A DNA stretch of 64,000 nt. Origin: Hemerocallis citrina (taxonomy: Eukaryota > Streptophyta > Magnoliopsida > Asparagales > Asphodelaceae). The stretch lies in assembly GCA_017893485.1 (NCBI GenBank), contig CM030366.1:183609681-183673680 (forward strand), in the 5' to 3' direction. This document shows positions 11,891 to 23,072 of the stretch, in pieces. The position numbers and the translations under genes are program-made. Positions within the stretch are counted from its first letter, which is position 1, and every line of letters starts with the position of its first letter. Below the pieces are notes generated by a model. That model did not search any database and was not told the DNA's origin. It saw only the letters and a list, made by a program, of their open reading frames with translations.

Positions 11891-13161
11891 GAGGGGCGTA
11901 TCTAGTTTCAGGAGGCCCTAAGCAAGTTCTCAAATGGGGCCTTTAGCAAGTTGACAAAATAAAAATGACAATTATTTAAATGCAGACAAACTTGGAGCCT
12001 TTGAGGATAAACTATTTAGTATAAAAATAGCTTGCAACTCATATCCAGTATTAAATAGCTTGCAACTCAGTATCATATAAGAAAACAACTTATATCCAAT
12101 ATTATTCAGGTCTTTCATAACGGTTCAAGCCTAAAGTATTTGGACCTGAATACAAATACAAAACCTAATGGGTTTGATCCCAATTAAGTTGTAAATGGTG
12201 TCTTCTTCCTCATATTTTTTTCTCCGACTCTTATTCGAATTTGCACTCATTCAAGATCAAGTTCATATCTCAGGACACAAAAGTTCAAATGTTTGCCACA
12301 AGGTCCACTCTTCCAACGAGGAGCACGGAACACATCTTAAACACCTTTTTCATTTTAAACACCATCACATCAGAGAATATTGATGTAGTATGTTACAGTT
12401 GAACATTTCATATAATAAAATATAAATTTTATTTTCAGCAGCACAAGAACAGTTGACTATGACTTTTGGAAGAGTAAGCTTCTATTTGTATACAATAAGC
12501 ATGTTTTTTATGGTAACAATCTTTTCTCAAACCCAAAATAAAGATACCAAACAATAAGATCTCTAGGTGATATTCAACTAAATTCATCTAACAAAAGGTA
12601 CTGATCATAATCTCATATTAAACATGTCACATTCAAAACTCAAAAACCTACATTTTAATTAACCTCAATGAAGTCCTCCATTCTTAATAACAGGACCAGT
12701 TCAGCAAACGAGATATGAAATGAAGGTCTCATTAAGCATTGAAGTAAATTGCAGTTTGCTTACAAAATAGAATCATTCCGTGACTCCAGGCTCTTTTAAC
12801 TTGTTCGAATGGTTGGAGTTCAAATGAGCAGAATTTGAACTTTCTCTAGCTCCAACTGAGGAATGAAAAAGACAGGTCAAGGACAAAAACTCTTAATCCA
12901 ATCACTTACTGTGAATTGTTCTTTCTTTCAGTCTCCTCCAAGCTTTCATTTAAAATAAAATTTTAAGGAAGGCGGAGATGGCATCGCTAGGGTTTGGAGG
13001 AAGGTGGAGATGGCTTGGGTTTCGGAGGCGAGAGAAGTGAGAGGGACGTCGGGGGATATGGTCGTCAGGAGCTAGGGTTTCAAATTTTGGGGGAGGTTTC
13101 GTCGGATTTGGGATTGGAGATAGGGTTTTGGCAATTTTGGGGGTTTGAGATTTGGATTTTT

Positions 13162-13779
13162 CCCCCCAAAATAGGTCTCTTTTTGAAACTAATTTTCAAA
13201 ATAGGTCTCTTTCAAAACTAATTTCCAAAATAAGTCTGTCCTCATAGGCTGCAGTGCCGAACTGCGGCCTTTTTGATAATGAGGCCGCAGTTGTGTACAT
13301 GCCATATAATGCTAAACTCCGACACTTGGGAAAAAATTCCTAAGTGTTAAATGTAAAAAATATAAGGCCGCAGTTGGGTACTGCGGCCTCGATATAACAT
13401 AGGCCGCAGTTGTGGACTGCGGCCTCAGTTATATGCTAAAAAATAGGCGACCTCGTATTTTTTACATTTTACACTTAGAATTGTTTTCCCAAGTCTCAGA
13501 GCATATTATCTATGATATGTAATTAGGCCGCAGTTGTGAATTGCGGCCTCGAAATCGAAGAGGTTGCAGTTTAGTACTGCAGCCTATGCTATATCGAGGC
13601 CGCAGTACTCAACCGCGGCCTCGTATATTTTACACTTAGAACTTTTTTTCCCAAGTGTCCCTCGTTATCGAAAAGACCGCAGTTCAGTACTGCGACCTGT
13701 GAGAACATACCTATTTTGGAAATTAGTTTTGAAACAGACCTATTTTGAATTAGTTTTAAAAAGATACCTATTTTGGGGG
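13162..13779. mobile_element. Palindromic element P1 built of GGCCGCAGT hairpins
   Basis: Terminal inverted repeats of about 115 bp (left start CCCCAAAATAGGTCTC; right end TACCTATTTTGGGGG) enclose eight copies of a roughly 26-bp hairpin. The pattern is AGGCCGCAGT-loop-ACTGCGGCCT, for example at about 13362-13390, 13402-13428, 13524-13550 and 13602-13624. Between the hairpins, CACTTGGGAAAAAATTCC and its inverse recur. There is no protein frame. The long inverted repeats suggest a MULE-like or foldback element. I do not recognise the family. Confidence 0.7.
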
Positions 13780-13849
13780 AAAATGTAAGATTTGGGTTGT
13801 GGGGGGTGGGGAGGGGGGTCAAGATCGGGAGAGTGAGTGAGAGGACATG

Positions 13850-14893
13850 ATTTTTTTCCAAAATGACAAGCTTTTTGAAAGTATTTACCAAACTGACCCA
13901 CTTTCGAAAGTATTTATCAAAATGACCCTCTCGCTATCGGTGAAAATACTCTTGCTGTTTGAGATAGCGAGTGTAGGCTTAGGTGTTTCTCCACCACTTG
14001 AAAAAAAAAACTCGAAGAAAAAATATCCAAGTAAGACTCGCTATCTCAAACAGCGAGCGTATTTATACTACACTCACTGTTTGAGATAGCGATCCTGACT
14101 TTATATTTTTTTTGAAGTCAAACTCATTGTCTCTTTCTTTCACATCTTCACTTCATCTCTCCATCGTCTCTCCACTTCCACTCCCAACTCCGAAATCCTA
14201 AACCCTGGCTCCTATAAATTCGACATTTCACCATAAAAAAATCCTCCAAAATCTGTACACACAATCGCTATCTCAGATAGCGAGTGTTGTATAATTACGC
14301 TCTCTATCTGAGATAGCGATTGTATGTTTTTTATTTTTTCAGAAACTTCAAAGTCTATAAAAATTTCTACACACAGAGTCACTATCTGAGATAGCGAGTG
14401 TAGTATAATGAATGGGGAAATGAACCATATAAGGATCTTTTGGAAGATAGGTTTAGGGTTTTGAGAGTGGGAGGGATGAAGTGAAGAGTTTGAGATTTAG
14501 AAGAGATTTTGTGGGTGAGAGATCGAATTTGGGAATCTAGGATTTTGGATTTCGGAGTTAGGAGTGAGAGTGGAGGGAGGAAGGAGAAAGAGAACGTGAG
14601 AGTTGAGAGTGCGATTGAAAAAAAATCCCAAACAACACTCGTCTCAAATAACGAGTTTAGTACAACCACACTCGCTGTTGAAAACAACGAGTATAGTTTT
14701 GGATCTTTTCACTCCACAAGATTTCTCCAAGTTGAGGATAAACACTTAAGCCTACACTCGCTATATCAAACAGCGAGGGTATTTTCACCAAACTCGCTAT
14801 CTCAAATAATGAGTGGGTCACTTTGGTAAATACTTTCGAAATTGGGTAAGTTTGGTGAATATTTCCAAAAAGTGGGTCATTTTGGAAAAAATT
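13850..14893. mobile_element. Palindromic element P2 built of CTCGCTATCTC hairpins
   Basis: Inverted ends of about 100 bp (left TTTTTTCCAAAATGACAAGC at 13852; right end GTGGGTCATTTTGGAAAAAA) enclose about ten copies of a 25-bp hairpin, CTCGCTATCTCAAACAGCGAG and variants, at about 13930-14060, 14078, 14266-14320, 14380 and 14650-14810. Two GC-richer arms (14110-14230 and 14400-14620) are partly inverted to each other. The architecture is like P1 70 bp away, but the hairpin sequence is unrelated. No protein frame is credible. Confidence 0.7.
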
Positions 14894-15135
14894 AGAGTGG
14901 GAGAAATTAGTGAAATTACAAATTTACCCCCTTCATCATAAGTGAGTAAGCAGGAGAAACGTGAGCCACGTGATCTAGATTATGATTAAGATCACGATCG
15001 GGCGGTTGTGGGAGAGTGCACACGGGGGTGTGCAAATGAGGGGCCAAAGCATTGTAAGTACTTAAAAAATATGGAGCCCAACAAATTGGAGGCCAAAGGA
15101 GTTGCTTATGCTGCTTAGGCCCATATCCGCACCTA

Positions 15136-15954
15136 AGCGGAGGAGATTGGAGTGGGGAGAGTTTGATTGGTGGGACGGGAGAACACTTGCTAGTTACTAA
15201 AAAAGAGGCTAATTTGCATTGACATACCTTCACATTGCCACCTTTACTTAAATTTAGTTCAGTTTTTTCCACATAGGTCCCAACAAATATTAAAATTCCA
15301 TATTAATCCCCCACAATTTTTAATTATATTTTAGTTTCTCGATCAATCTTAAAAGTCATCAAAAGTGAGCAATTTGAAACTCATGTGCAACATTGTATAA
15401 ATTTTGATCGATTAGACCAATTTTTAAGATAAATATTAGTAGAATGATTTATAAGAGCATAAGATCCAAATGGTATAAAGACTATTTTGAAAAATTGAGT
15501 TCCTTTCGCTTAGGATTTTTTCTCTCGAAATTACAGTCAATGTATAAAATTTTTTATGGCAGACTGTTCATTTTGGGAGTTAGTCTAGGGACTAGTATGG
15601 AATTCGCTAATGATGAGGGACAGTGTGAAATTTCAATAATTGTTGGGGACCCGTGTATAGAGAAACCCAATTTAGTTATGATAAGTTGATAAGTAGAACA
15701 CGTAGAATGTGCATAGCCTAAGCCATAAAAAACTTTAGGGCTTTTGAAATTGTTCTTGGAGTTAAATAAACCTAACTAGGTGATATTTGTTTGAAAGAAA
15801 AGATTATGGATTTGCTTTTTCCCTAGTGACACTTGTATTTTTAAGAATTTTATTGCCCAATAGTTTCCAGTAGGAGTGGCAGAAATATCTGATAATCCAA
15901 TCCAAATCCGACCCAAATTTTAGGGTATGGATCCTCCATAATAGTTCATTTTCT

Positions 15955-15957
<3 letters not shown>
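15136..15957 (-). other. Displaced upstream flank of the 232-aa protein gene; rest unassigned
   Basis: Immediately beyond the hAT element, the minus strand runs CTCTCCCCACTCCAATCTCC with CCACCAATCAAAC farther upstream, a CCAAT-like pyrimidine-rich stretch that fits a promoter or leader. This is inference from the target duplication only; no TATA box was found. From about 15300 to 15957 the sequence is AT-rich with no recognised gene. Around 15878-15935, AGGAGTGGCAG and CCGACCC resemble the ends of a hAT-like element, without proof. Confidence 0.35.

Positions 15958-16021
<64 letters not shown>
15958..16021. repeat. (TA)n(GA)n compound microsatellite
   Basis: About 13 TA units then about 20 GA units directly abut the left end of the MULE. 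The same compound repeat occurs inside Helitron copies at 21250-21324, 21730-21799, 21950-22021 and 23900-24020. Confidence 0.85.
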
Positions 16022-16026
<5 letters not shown>

Positions 16027-18150
16027 TTATGAGATGGTGAGAAGAAGCCCTTATTGTGAGCAAAAGATCTCAGCCGTTGGATCGCGATCCGATGGCTAAG
16101 ATCTGCTCAGCCCATCTTAACTGAGATGGGCAGTTATTTAGGGGCAAAAAGGGAATTTCATCATCACCTCACTTACTCTCATCTCAGTCTCCTCTCTCTC
16201 TTCGAATGAAACCCAAATCCAAACCCTAAAATCTGATCTCCCAAATCTTCATCTTCACCTGTTTCTATCTCTCTATCTCCTTATCTCCTCCCTCTCTCAT
16301 CACTCCCGTACACAACAATCCCCCAAATCTACAAACCCTAGCTCCAAAGCACTACGAGCCCCTACTCTCTTCCTTGTAAATCGAAACTCCACTTCTACTC
16401 TCTTCCCTGTAAATCGAAACTCCACCTCTCTCTCTCATCGCACCCCGAAGAACGAACACCCTATTCGCAAACCCTAACTCCAAATCACACTCGATTCCCT
16501 AAATCGAAACCCTAGTTGTGTTCGCTTCTGGACCCTCTTCGTAATTCCAGCAACTCATCGATCTCCTAGCAAAGCTGCAATCTTTGTACCGGGTAATCTC
16601 AAACCCATCTTGAAAATCAAATTTTTTTCCTATATAATTGTTCATGTTGGTTTGTTTTTTCCTATATAATCCAATCTTTTTCCTATATAATTCTTGATAA
16701 AAAAAAAGAGATCTTTTTAATAAAAAAATTTATAATAAAATTGCTCTTAGCTTAGGAGGTATAGACCACATTGTATATAATGTAATTGTAAAGGTGATAA
16801 AATCCTAACCCTAGTTTTCTTGGGTTCATGAATTTTATTGTTTTGATTAATTCATAGCGAAAAGATGGAACTTTTTGGTTTTGAAACTGGACTTTTACAG
16901 TGTGCACTTCAAAGATAGGTTAAAAAACATTTATTTGTGGCTGGTTTTGTAGTTGGATGAGTGTGCACTTCAATAGCTTAGTTTCTTTAGTTTCTTAAGG
17001 TATAGCTTGTTTTTAATGTTTATTATCTCATTTTGATATGTAGAATGGAGTTTAAATATGAAGAGATACTAAGCCAAGATCTTCATAAATGGTGGAGAGA
17101 CGTTGATGAAGATTCTAAACCAGTTGTTGGCTTACTATTTGAAACTTTAGAAGAAGGATTTGAATTTTATAAAAAATATGCAAAGTTAGCTGTTTTTATG
17201 TTTGCAAGTCTGCTACATTGGTTGACTAGTTTACTGAGGAAAGGTATTCACAACTATTTGTATGCTCAAAGCAAGGTAAGCCGGTAGATACAGTTGGAGT
17301 GGATGTTGCCAATATTGAAGAACCATCTTCTTCAAATTTGACCAAGAGAAAGAGAAGGGCTGTGGCTAAAGAAGAGTGTTTGACTCAAATAAGAATTCAA
17401 AAAGATGATGATAGGAGGTAGTCAATTCGAAAGTTTGTTGAAGTGCACACTCTTGTGTTTCTCCTATAAAATTCGAGATGTGCATTAAAATTAAAAAAAA
17501 TTAAAAAAACACCAAAATTTTATGTAGTATTGTAAAACCTCAGTAATCGATCTAAAACTTTCTACTAATCTAAAACCCTTTTTCAATCATCAATTTAACC
17601 AGTTAATACAAGAGAAGCTACAGAGCATTTATAATTAAAAATATAGCTTACAAAAATGAATATCTACAGTTATAATTGAAATTATAGCTTACAGAGCATT
17701 TGAATGAGATGAATTATAACCGGGGGTGTCGGGATTTGATATTGGGGCTGTCGACTTGGGTTGCCGGGGACTTGGGGACGCCGTTGACTTGGGGAGAATT
17801 TTGAGCGGGATTTGAGATAGGGTTTTTGGGTTCGCGTTCGAAGTGAGAGGGGAATGGAGGTCGGGATTTGGGTTCAGAGGAGCGTCGGGGTGGGGTGGAG
17901 GAGGAGCGCAGGGGAAGAAGACGGAGGAAGATGAGGATTTGGGGGAGTTTGAGGGCGTCGATCGGCGTGGAGCGAAGATGAGGAAGAGAAGAAATAAACA
18001 AAAAGAAGAAAAAGAAATGAGCAAATGACGAAAATGCCCTTCTCTCACTTAACGATGGGCGGAGCTGATCTCAGCCATCGGATCGCGATCCAACGGCTGA
18101 GATTTTTTACTCACGATAAAGGCTTCTTCTCACCGTCTCATAATAGACTC
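16022..18150. mobile_element. Mutator-like element (MULE), 2.1 kb
   Basis: Terminal inverted repeats of about 110 bp: the left end GAGTCTTATGAGATGGTGAG and the reversed right end GAGTCTATTATGAGACGGTG continue together through GAGAAGAAGCC, CTCAGCCGTTGGATCGCGAT and GATGGGC. Both subterminal regions are CT/GA-rich leader-like sequence. The interior carries a FAR1-type gene remnant (17033-17470). No 9-bp target duplication is evident, perhaps because the left flank is a microsatellite. Confidence 0.7.
17033..17470 (+). pseudogene. FAR1-type DNA-binding domain remnant
   Basis: A frame from the ATG at about 17044 reads MEFKYEEILSQDLHKWW then VVGLLFETLEEGFEFYKKYA, the start of the FAR1/FRS zinc-binding domain of MULE-derived transcription factors. 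After a frame change come GKPVDTVGVDVANIEEPSSS, KRKRRAVAKEECLTQIRI and, after a stop, IRKFVEVHTL, in the family order. The transposase core and SWIM zinc finger are absent. It is either the decayed N-terminus of a FAR1-lineage transposase belonging to this MULE or a captured host FRS fragment. It cannot make the full protein. Confidence 0.7.
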
Positions 18151-18164
18151 ACTCTACATATATA

Positions 18165-18740
18165 CTAATTTTCACGTGCATTGCACGTTTTGATAAAAAA
18201 ATGGACTTGAACGTGCGATATATGTAAGTCGGTAGTAATCAGAACTTGTGATGAATGCCTTAAATATTAAAAAAATTGGAGTTGAACGGGCACTGCACGC
18301 AATTTTTAAAATTTTTTGAAGGAAAAATCTTGAATTGTACGTACGGTGATGTGTTACGAAATAGATTTGGAGTTGCACGTGCGACGTACGTATTTGCTTT
18401 GTGACAAAAAAATTTAAAAATTATTTGTTCGGTGAAGGAAAAAACATTGATTTGCACGCGTGACGCACATATTAATAAATATAGTTAGAGTTACACGTGC
18501 AACGTATGTGTTTCATTTGTGACAAAAAAATATTAAAAAATTGTTTGTTTGGTTACAAACTCAAAGTGACAAAGTGACAAACTCTCCCATTAACAGTAGT
18601 AGAAGTAGATAGTTAGAGTTACACGTGCAACGTATGTGTTTCATTTGTGACAAAAAAAATTAAAAAATTGTTTGTTTGGTTACAAACTCAAAGTGACAAA
18701 GTGACAAACTCTCCCATTAATAGTAGTAGATAGTAGTAGA
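18165..18740 (-). mobile_element. Helitron (family B) with internal duplication
   Basis: On the minus strand it starts TCTACTACTATCTACTACTA then ATGGGAGAG and ends with the hairpin ACGTGCAATGCACGT and GAAAATTAG, a CTAG end with one change. The base outside the 3' end is T. The interior repeats short ACGTGCRAYGCACGT-like palindromes. About 125 bp containing the 5' end is duplicated in tandem (18481-18606 and 18607-18735), including GTGACAAACTCTCCCATTAA. Non-coding. Confidence 0.65.
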
Positions 18741-18979
18741 TATACACTAGTGTTAGCCTGTGCAAATTGCACAGACTAAAATAATTTTGAGGATCTCATA
18801 AAATTATATGAAACTTAAAAATTTAGAGATGTTCCTTAACTATTTCAATCACAATATAATCAAAAGATGACAAATCTACATATTAACTAATTCACACTTT
18901 CAAACTAACCAACATCATTCTATATTTATATTCAATTGAAAGGAAAGGAAAGGAAAGGAAGAAATAAACGAATAATTAC

Positions 18980-19078
18980 CGTAGTTGGGTTGTTGCTCTT
19001 CTCGGACTCGTTGATGTACTTCAATATCTCCTTCGCGACCGAGTGCTTCTTAACCACCTTTCCTCTCAAATCGAGCAT
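18980..19078 (-). pseudogene. Captured first-exon-like fragment, 33 codons
   Basis: The ATG at 19078 opens MLDLRGKVVKKHSVAKEILK and then YINESEKSNNPTT, ending at a good splice donor ACG|GTAATTATT. Its GC content is higher than the surrounding Helitron and its codons look normal. It therefore reads like the first coding exon of a host gene picked up by the Helitron. I do not recognise the protein. It stands alone here, with no second exon found. Confidence 0.4.
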
Positions 19079-19220
19079 TCCTTCTCAAATCAAATATAAT
19101 CAACTTCACAAACACATGGAGGGAACAATAATTAATAATTAGCTATATCAAAAGATGACAAATAAATACATTAACCAATTCACATTTCGATACGTAATCA
19201 AACATATTGTCGAAAAATAT

Positions 19221-19700
19221 AATGAAACATTACATATTGAGATAAATAACAATAGGAATTAACTCGAAAGAAAGTATAATAGAAGACAAGAATATAAACA
19301 ACATACCTGATGTAATGAAAGAGTCTGACTTCCTTCAATATAATTGAAAATCTCCCACTATCTTTGAATCTTCACACCTACTGTTGAAAACAAAATCAAC
19401 CGCTTTATACTCAATAAAACATTATATTTCACTGAAATTTACATATAATTCTAAAATATAATAAAACATTACATATTGAGATAAATAACAATAGGAATTA
19501 ACTCGAAAGAAAGTATAATAGGAGATAAGAATACATATAACATACATGATGTAACGAAAGAGTCTGTCTACCCTCAATATAATTAAAAATCTCCCACTAT
19601 CTTTGAATCTTCACACCTACTGTTGAAAATAAAATCAACCGCTTTATACTCAATAAAATACTATATTTCACTGAAATTTACATATAATTCTCTCCATCAA
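19221..19700. repeat. Two tandem copies of a 239-bp unit
   Basis: ACATATTGAGATAAATAACA at about 19232 recurs 239 bp on, and the following text (GTATAATAGAAGACAAG, TGTAATGAAAGAGTCTG, CTCCCACTATCTTTGAATC) is repeated with few changes. Internal to the Helitron at 18747-20925. Confidence 0.8.
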
Positions 19701-20933
19701 CATCATTGATGGAGTGAATTAAAAGAAGTGAACTCCGAAAAGGAGGGAGGTTAAGATTTCAAGAGGGCATCTTCCCCATGATTTCAAGAAGGGATGTGGG
19801 TAGAGAGAGATTATCAATTTTAACTACAACTCATACAATTCATCTCAATAGAACCAACAATGTATTGTAAGATTACTTTAATCAACTTAGATTTCCATGA
19901 AGACGATCGATTGACACAGGTAAATAGCAGGGAACAACCTGGCTTCAAAGAATTATATGGGATATCATATTGATGAAGGTAAGAAGTAGATGCTATTGAC
20001 CTCACCGTAATAGATCATACAAATATTGACAATTTCATAGATGATAAGAAGTTAAATACATTTTCGTAGGGAAGTACTTAGTGTCGGATATTACTCTCAT
20101 ACAGCAAGAAAACTACAACAGGGAGGAAAAAAACACACCTTGACTCTTATCAATGCATCAATAGGACACAAGAGAATTAACTATCAATACAAATGCATAA
20201 TTTCGTCCATATTTAACATGAGTCTTTTTGCATTAAATACGTCATATTTAGTGTCGCATAAAAGTCTTTTTCTTGTATCAAGAATATCCATTGACATAAT
20301 GCATTTAAGTATAAATGGGAAATCTGCACTACTCATAGGTTTGGTTTTTTTAAAAAATAATTTTTTAAGACACTTCCAGTAATAGTTGCGAAACTCAATC
20401 AAGACTGAGTAATACTAATATCTACCTATGTCAATCGATCGTCCTCATGGACAATTTCAGTGAAATATAGTTTCAAACCAGAAATTTGATATTCAATTAA
20501 ATTGCTAAAGGGTGCTTTAATAGTATAATACCGTGGAAATTGACGGGTGGCAACGTCGAAGGGATGGACAGGCGGCGACGGCGAAGATACATACGGTCGG
20601 CGACGGCAAGGGTAGCGACGGGCGGCGGGTAGCGATGGGCGACGGGTAGCGGCAGGCGTCGGGTGGAGACGGCAGGCGATGGCGAGGATATTGACGGCCG
20701 GCGATGGCGAGGGGATCGACGGTCGCGGAGGAGATTTGGGTGGGTTTTGGGGTAGGGACGGTTAGGGTTATTGGGTTTGGGGGAGATGTGGAAGATGAAA
20801 GATTTTTTGGTATTTTTTTAATTATGCAATTGGTGTGGGCTGCACGATGGTAACTCTTACTTTTGCTCTCCTTCCGCTATTTCAAATAGAAAAATGATAG
20901 ATGGTGTAGTCCTATTAACTTAAGATATATATA

Positions 20934-21245
20934 CTAGTATAACCCCTGCGCAATATATTGCACATATTTTTTCAATATAACGCTCACTGTTTAGAAATTT
21001 ATGTGCAATATATTGCACAAGGTTATAGAAATTTTATATGATACATCCCAACTCCTACGGCACGTCTTCAGAACGATACAGCATATGAAAAGCATACATA
21101 CTAGATTTGCCCGTATGCACGTGCCTACGACACGTCTTCAGAACGATACAACATATGAAAAGCCTTGTAAACAGTAAATCAACCATTATGTAGCTCAAGT
21201 CTGAATAGTATGACAATAATTAGTTGTAAATAAAAGTCTATGTTT

Positions 21246-21327
<82 letters not shown>

Positions 21328-21756
21328 AAATAAATAAAGGTGTTGTTTGGGGGGGGGGGGGGGGGGGAATGTGTTTTGTGAGGTACATATCTGGGCCTTT
21401 AATTTTGGGGGGATTGAATGAGAGCCACTTGATAGCTTTCTTTGTGTTATATATAAATAAAGGTGTTGTTTTTTTTTGGGGGGAGGGGGGGATGTGTTTT
21501 GTGAGGTACATATCTGGGCCTTTAATTTTTAGGGGATTGAATGAGAGTCACTTGATAGCTTTCTTTGTGTTATATATATATATATATACTAGATTTGCCT
21601 GTGGCTACGTGCCTACGGCACGTCTTCAAAATGATACATCATATGAAAAGTCTTGTAAATTAACAATTATATAACTGAAGTTTGAATAGTATGACAATAA
21701 TTAGTTGTAAATAAAAGTTAATGTTTCCATATATATATATATATATAGACAGATAG

Positions 21757-21799
<43 letters not shown>

Positions 21800-21947
21800 T
21801 AAATAAATGAGTGGTTTTGGGAGGGATTTGAATTTGACTTTTGGGGGAAAACTTTTGGGAGGAAAATGTGTTTTGTGAGGTTAGATTTGGGCCTTTGATT
21901 TTGGAAAAATTGAATGTGAGCCCCACTTGATAGCTTTCTTTGTGTTT

Positions 21948-22025
<78 letters not shown>

Positions 22026-22189
22026 AAATAAATAAAGGTGTTGTTTGGGGGGGGATTTGAATTTGAGTTTTTTTTGGGGGGGGGGGGGGGGGGAACTTTT
22101 GGGGGGAAAATGTGTTTTGTGAGGTTAGATCTGAGCCTTTAATTTTGGGGGGATTTAAGGAGAACCACTTGATAGCTTTCTTTGTGTTT

Positions 22190-22226
<37 letters not shown>

Positions 22227-22228
22227 GC
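20934..22228 (-). mobile_element. Cluster of partial Helitrons
   Basis: Minus-strand 3' ends with CTAG followed by T lie at 20934 (hairpin TGCAATATATTGC), 21101 and 21589 (hairpin GTGCCGTAGGCAC, family A). Family-A 5' halves end on the plus strand in GATAGCTTTCTTTGTGTT at about 21430-21448, 21556-21571, 21926-21945 and 22170-22189. Most copies carry expanded (TA)n(GA)n tracts and G-runs. The starting TC has been lost in the TA repeats, so exact 5' borders cannot be set. Short reading frames here are low-complexity artefacts. Confidence 0.6.
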
Positions 22229-22574
22229 AAAGCCCATTTTGACGGCTTTTTACTATCATGCCCCCATATACATTAAAAGCTTTCAAAAAATATGGTTAAT
22301 TCTGTCAAATTTTGCCCCTGATCTCTCCACAATCAGAGGTCAGAAATGTAATTCTCACTTCACATTTACTTCAAACTCTCCATAAAATTCAATTCCCTAA
22401 AAAATCAAAACCATCTCTTCCTCTCCCTCCATCGAATCCGCACTACCTCAAAAATCGAAACCGTCTCTTCCTCTCCTTCCATCGAATCCGTCTCCTGCTC
22501 TCTCTCCAAGCTGCCTCCAAGGAAGAAGATAGTGGGCAAGTCCTTTTCTACAAATTTACCACTTTTGTTTGTGT

Positions 22575-22975
22575 GCAGGAAGTGGCAAAACCAGTCGAGG
22601 AAGAGAAGAAGCCAGCTAATGATCAGAAACCCGATGCGAATCCCAAAGCAGAAGATCCCAAAAAGGATGGTTAAGAGAAGACCGCCAGCGATGCAGCAGC
22701 AGCGGCGGCACCGCCACCTAAAAGTCTTTTTTAAAAATTCTTTTTGCGATTACTTTTTTGTTGTGTGCATTATTTATATAATAGTAAGAATTAATGAAAT
22801 TTTTGTGTGAAGGGGTCGAGGAAGTGATCACCGATACCAAGACCCACAAGGTGGTGGTGAAAGGGAAGAAAGCAGCGGAGGATCCATTGAAGGTTGTCGA
22901 ACGAGTTTAGAAGAAGACAGGGAGGAAAGTCGGGCTACTGACACCATTGCCACCTCCAAAGCTTAGAGAGTGTAA
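22575..22975 (+). pseudogene. HIPP (heavy-metal isoprenylated protein) fragment
   Basis: EVAKPVEEEKKPANDQKPDA begins at about 22579, typical of the acidic-lysine N-terminus of HIPPs. A TAA breaks it at about 22672, then AAAAPPPKVF follows. After an AT-rich gap, GVEEVITDTKTHKVVVKG and KKAAEDPLKVVERV match the second half of an HMA domain; a TAG then replaces the usual Gln before KKTGRKVGLLTPLPPP. The first half of the domain, with the metal-binding CxxC, is missing, as is the C-terminal CaaX. HIPPs carry metals or act at membranes; this copy cannot. Confidence 0.75.
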
Positions 22976-23072
22976 AGAATCTACATACTTGATAATAATA
23001 CATTTTCAGTTTGGTGGAAGGTTTTCTTGAGACAACATCAATTACTGTACTGATGTCTGTTGTGTTTATTAT

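Larger units (their letters stand above)
11891..15135. mobile_element. hAT-superfamily element, 3.2 kb, non-autonomous
   Basis: The left end reads GAGGGGCGTATCTAG with AGGCCCTAAGC close behind. The right end, reversed, reads TAGGTGCGGATATGGGCCTA with AAGC next. These are hAT-like terminal repeats (the family norm is CAGGGGCGGAT). The element is flanked by GGCGGAGG (11883-11890) and AGCGGAGG (15136-15143), an 8-bp duplication with one mismatch, which is the hAT length. No transposase frame was found. Two palindromic elements (13162-13779 and 13850-14893) lie inside. The insertion divides the leader exon of the gene at 3359-11517. Confidence 0.65.
18747..20925 (-). mobile_element. Helitron, 2.2 kb, carrying gene-derived sequence
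   Basis: The minus strand starts TCTTAAGTTAATAGGACTAC at 20925 and ends GTCTGTGCAATTTGCACAG, GCTAACACTAG at 18747. The hairpin TGTGCAATTTGCACA and the CTAG end are standard, with A and T flanking bases. No Rep/helicase frame is present. The interior holds an exon-like frame (18980-19078), a 239-bp tandem duplication (from about 19231) and a GC-rich patch at 20530-20760 that looks gene-derived. Confidence 0.65.

Noticed and set aside
13240..14820. Regular short palindromic repeats reminiscent of a CRISPR array
   Set aside because: Repeat words vary, spacing is irregular, they sit in inverted-repeat elements of a plant genome, and no cas-like gene is near.
15444..15689. 81-codon frame starting MIYKSIRSKW
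   Set aside because: Unrecognised, AT-rich, no splice or family support, in a transposon-rich flank.
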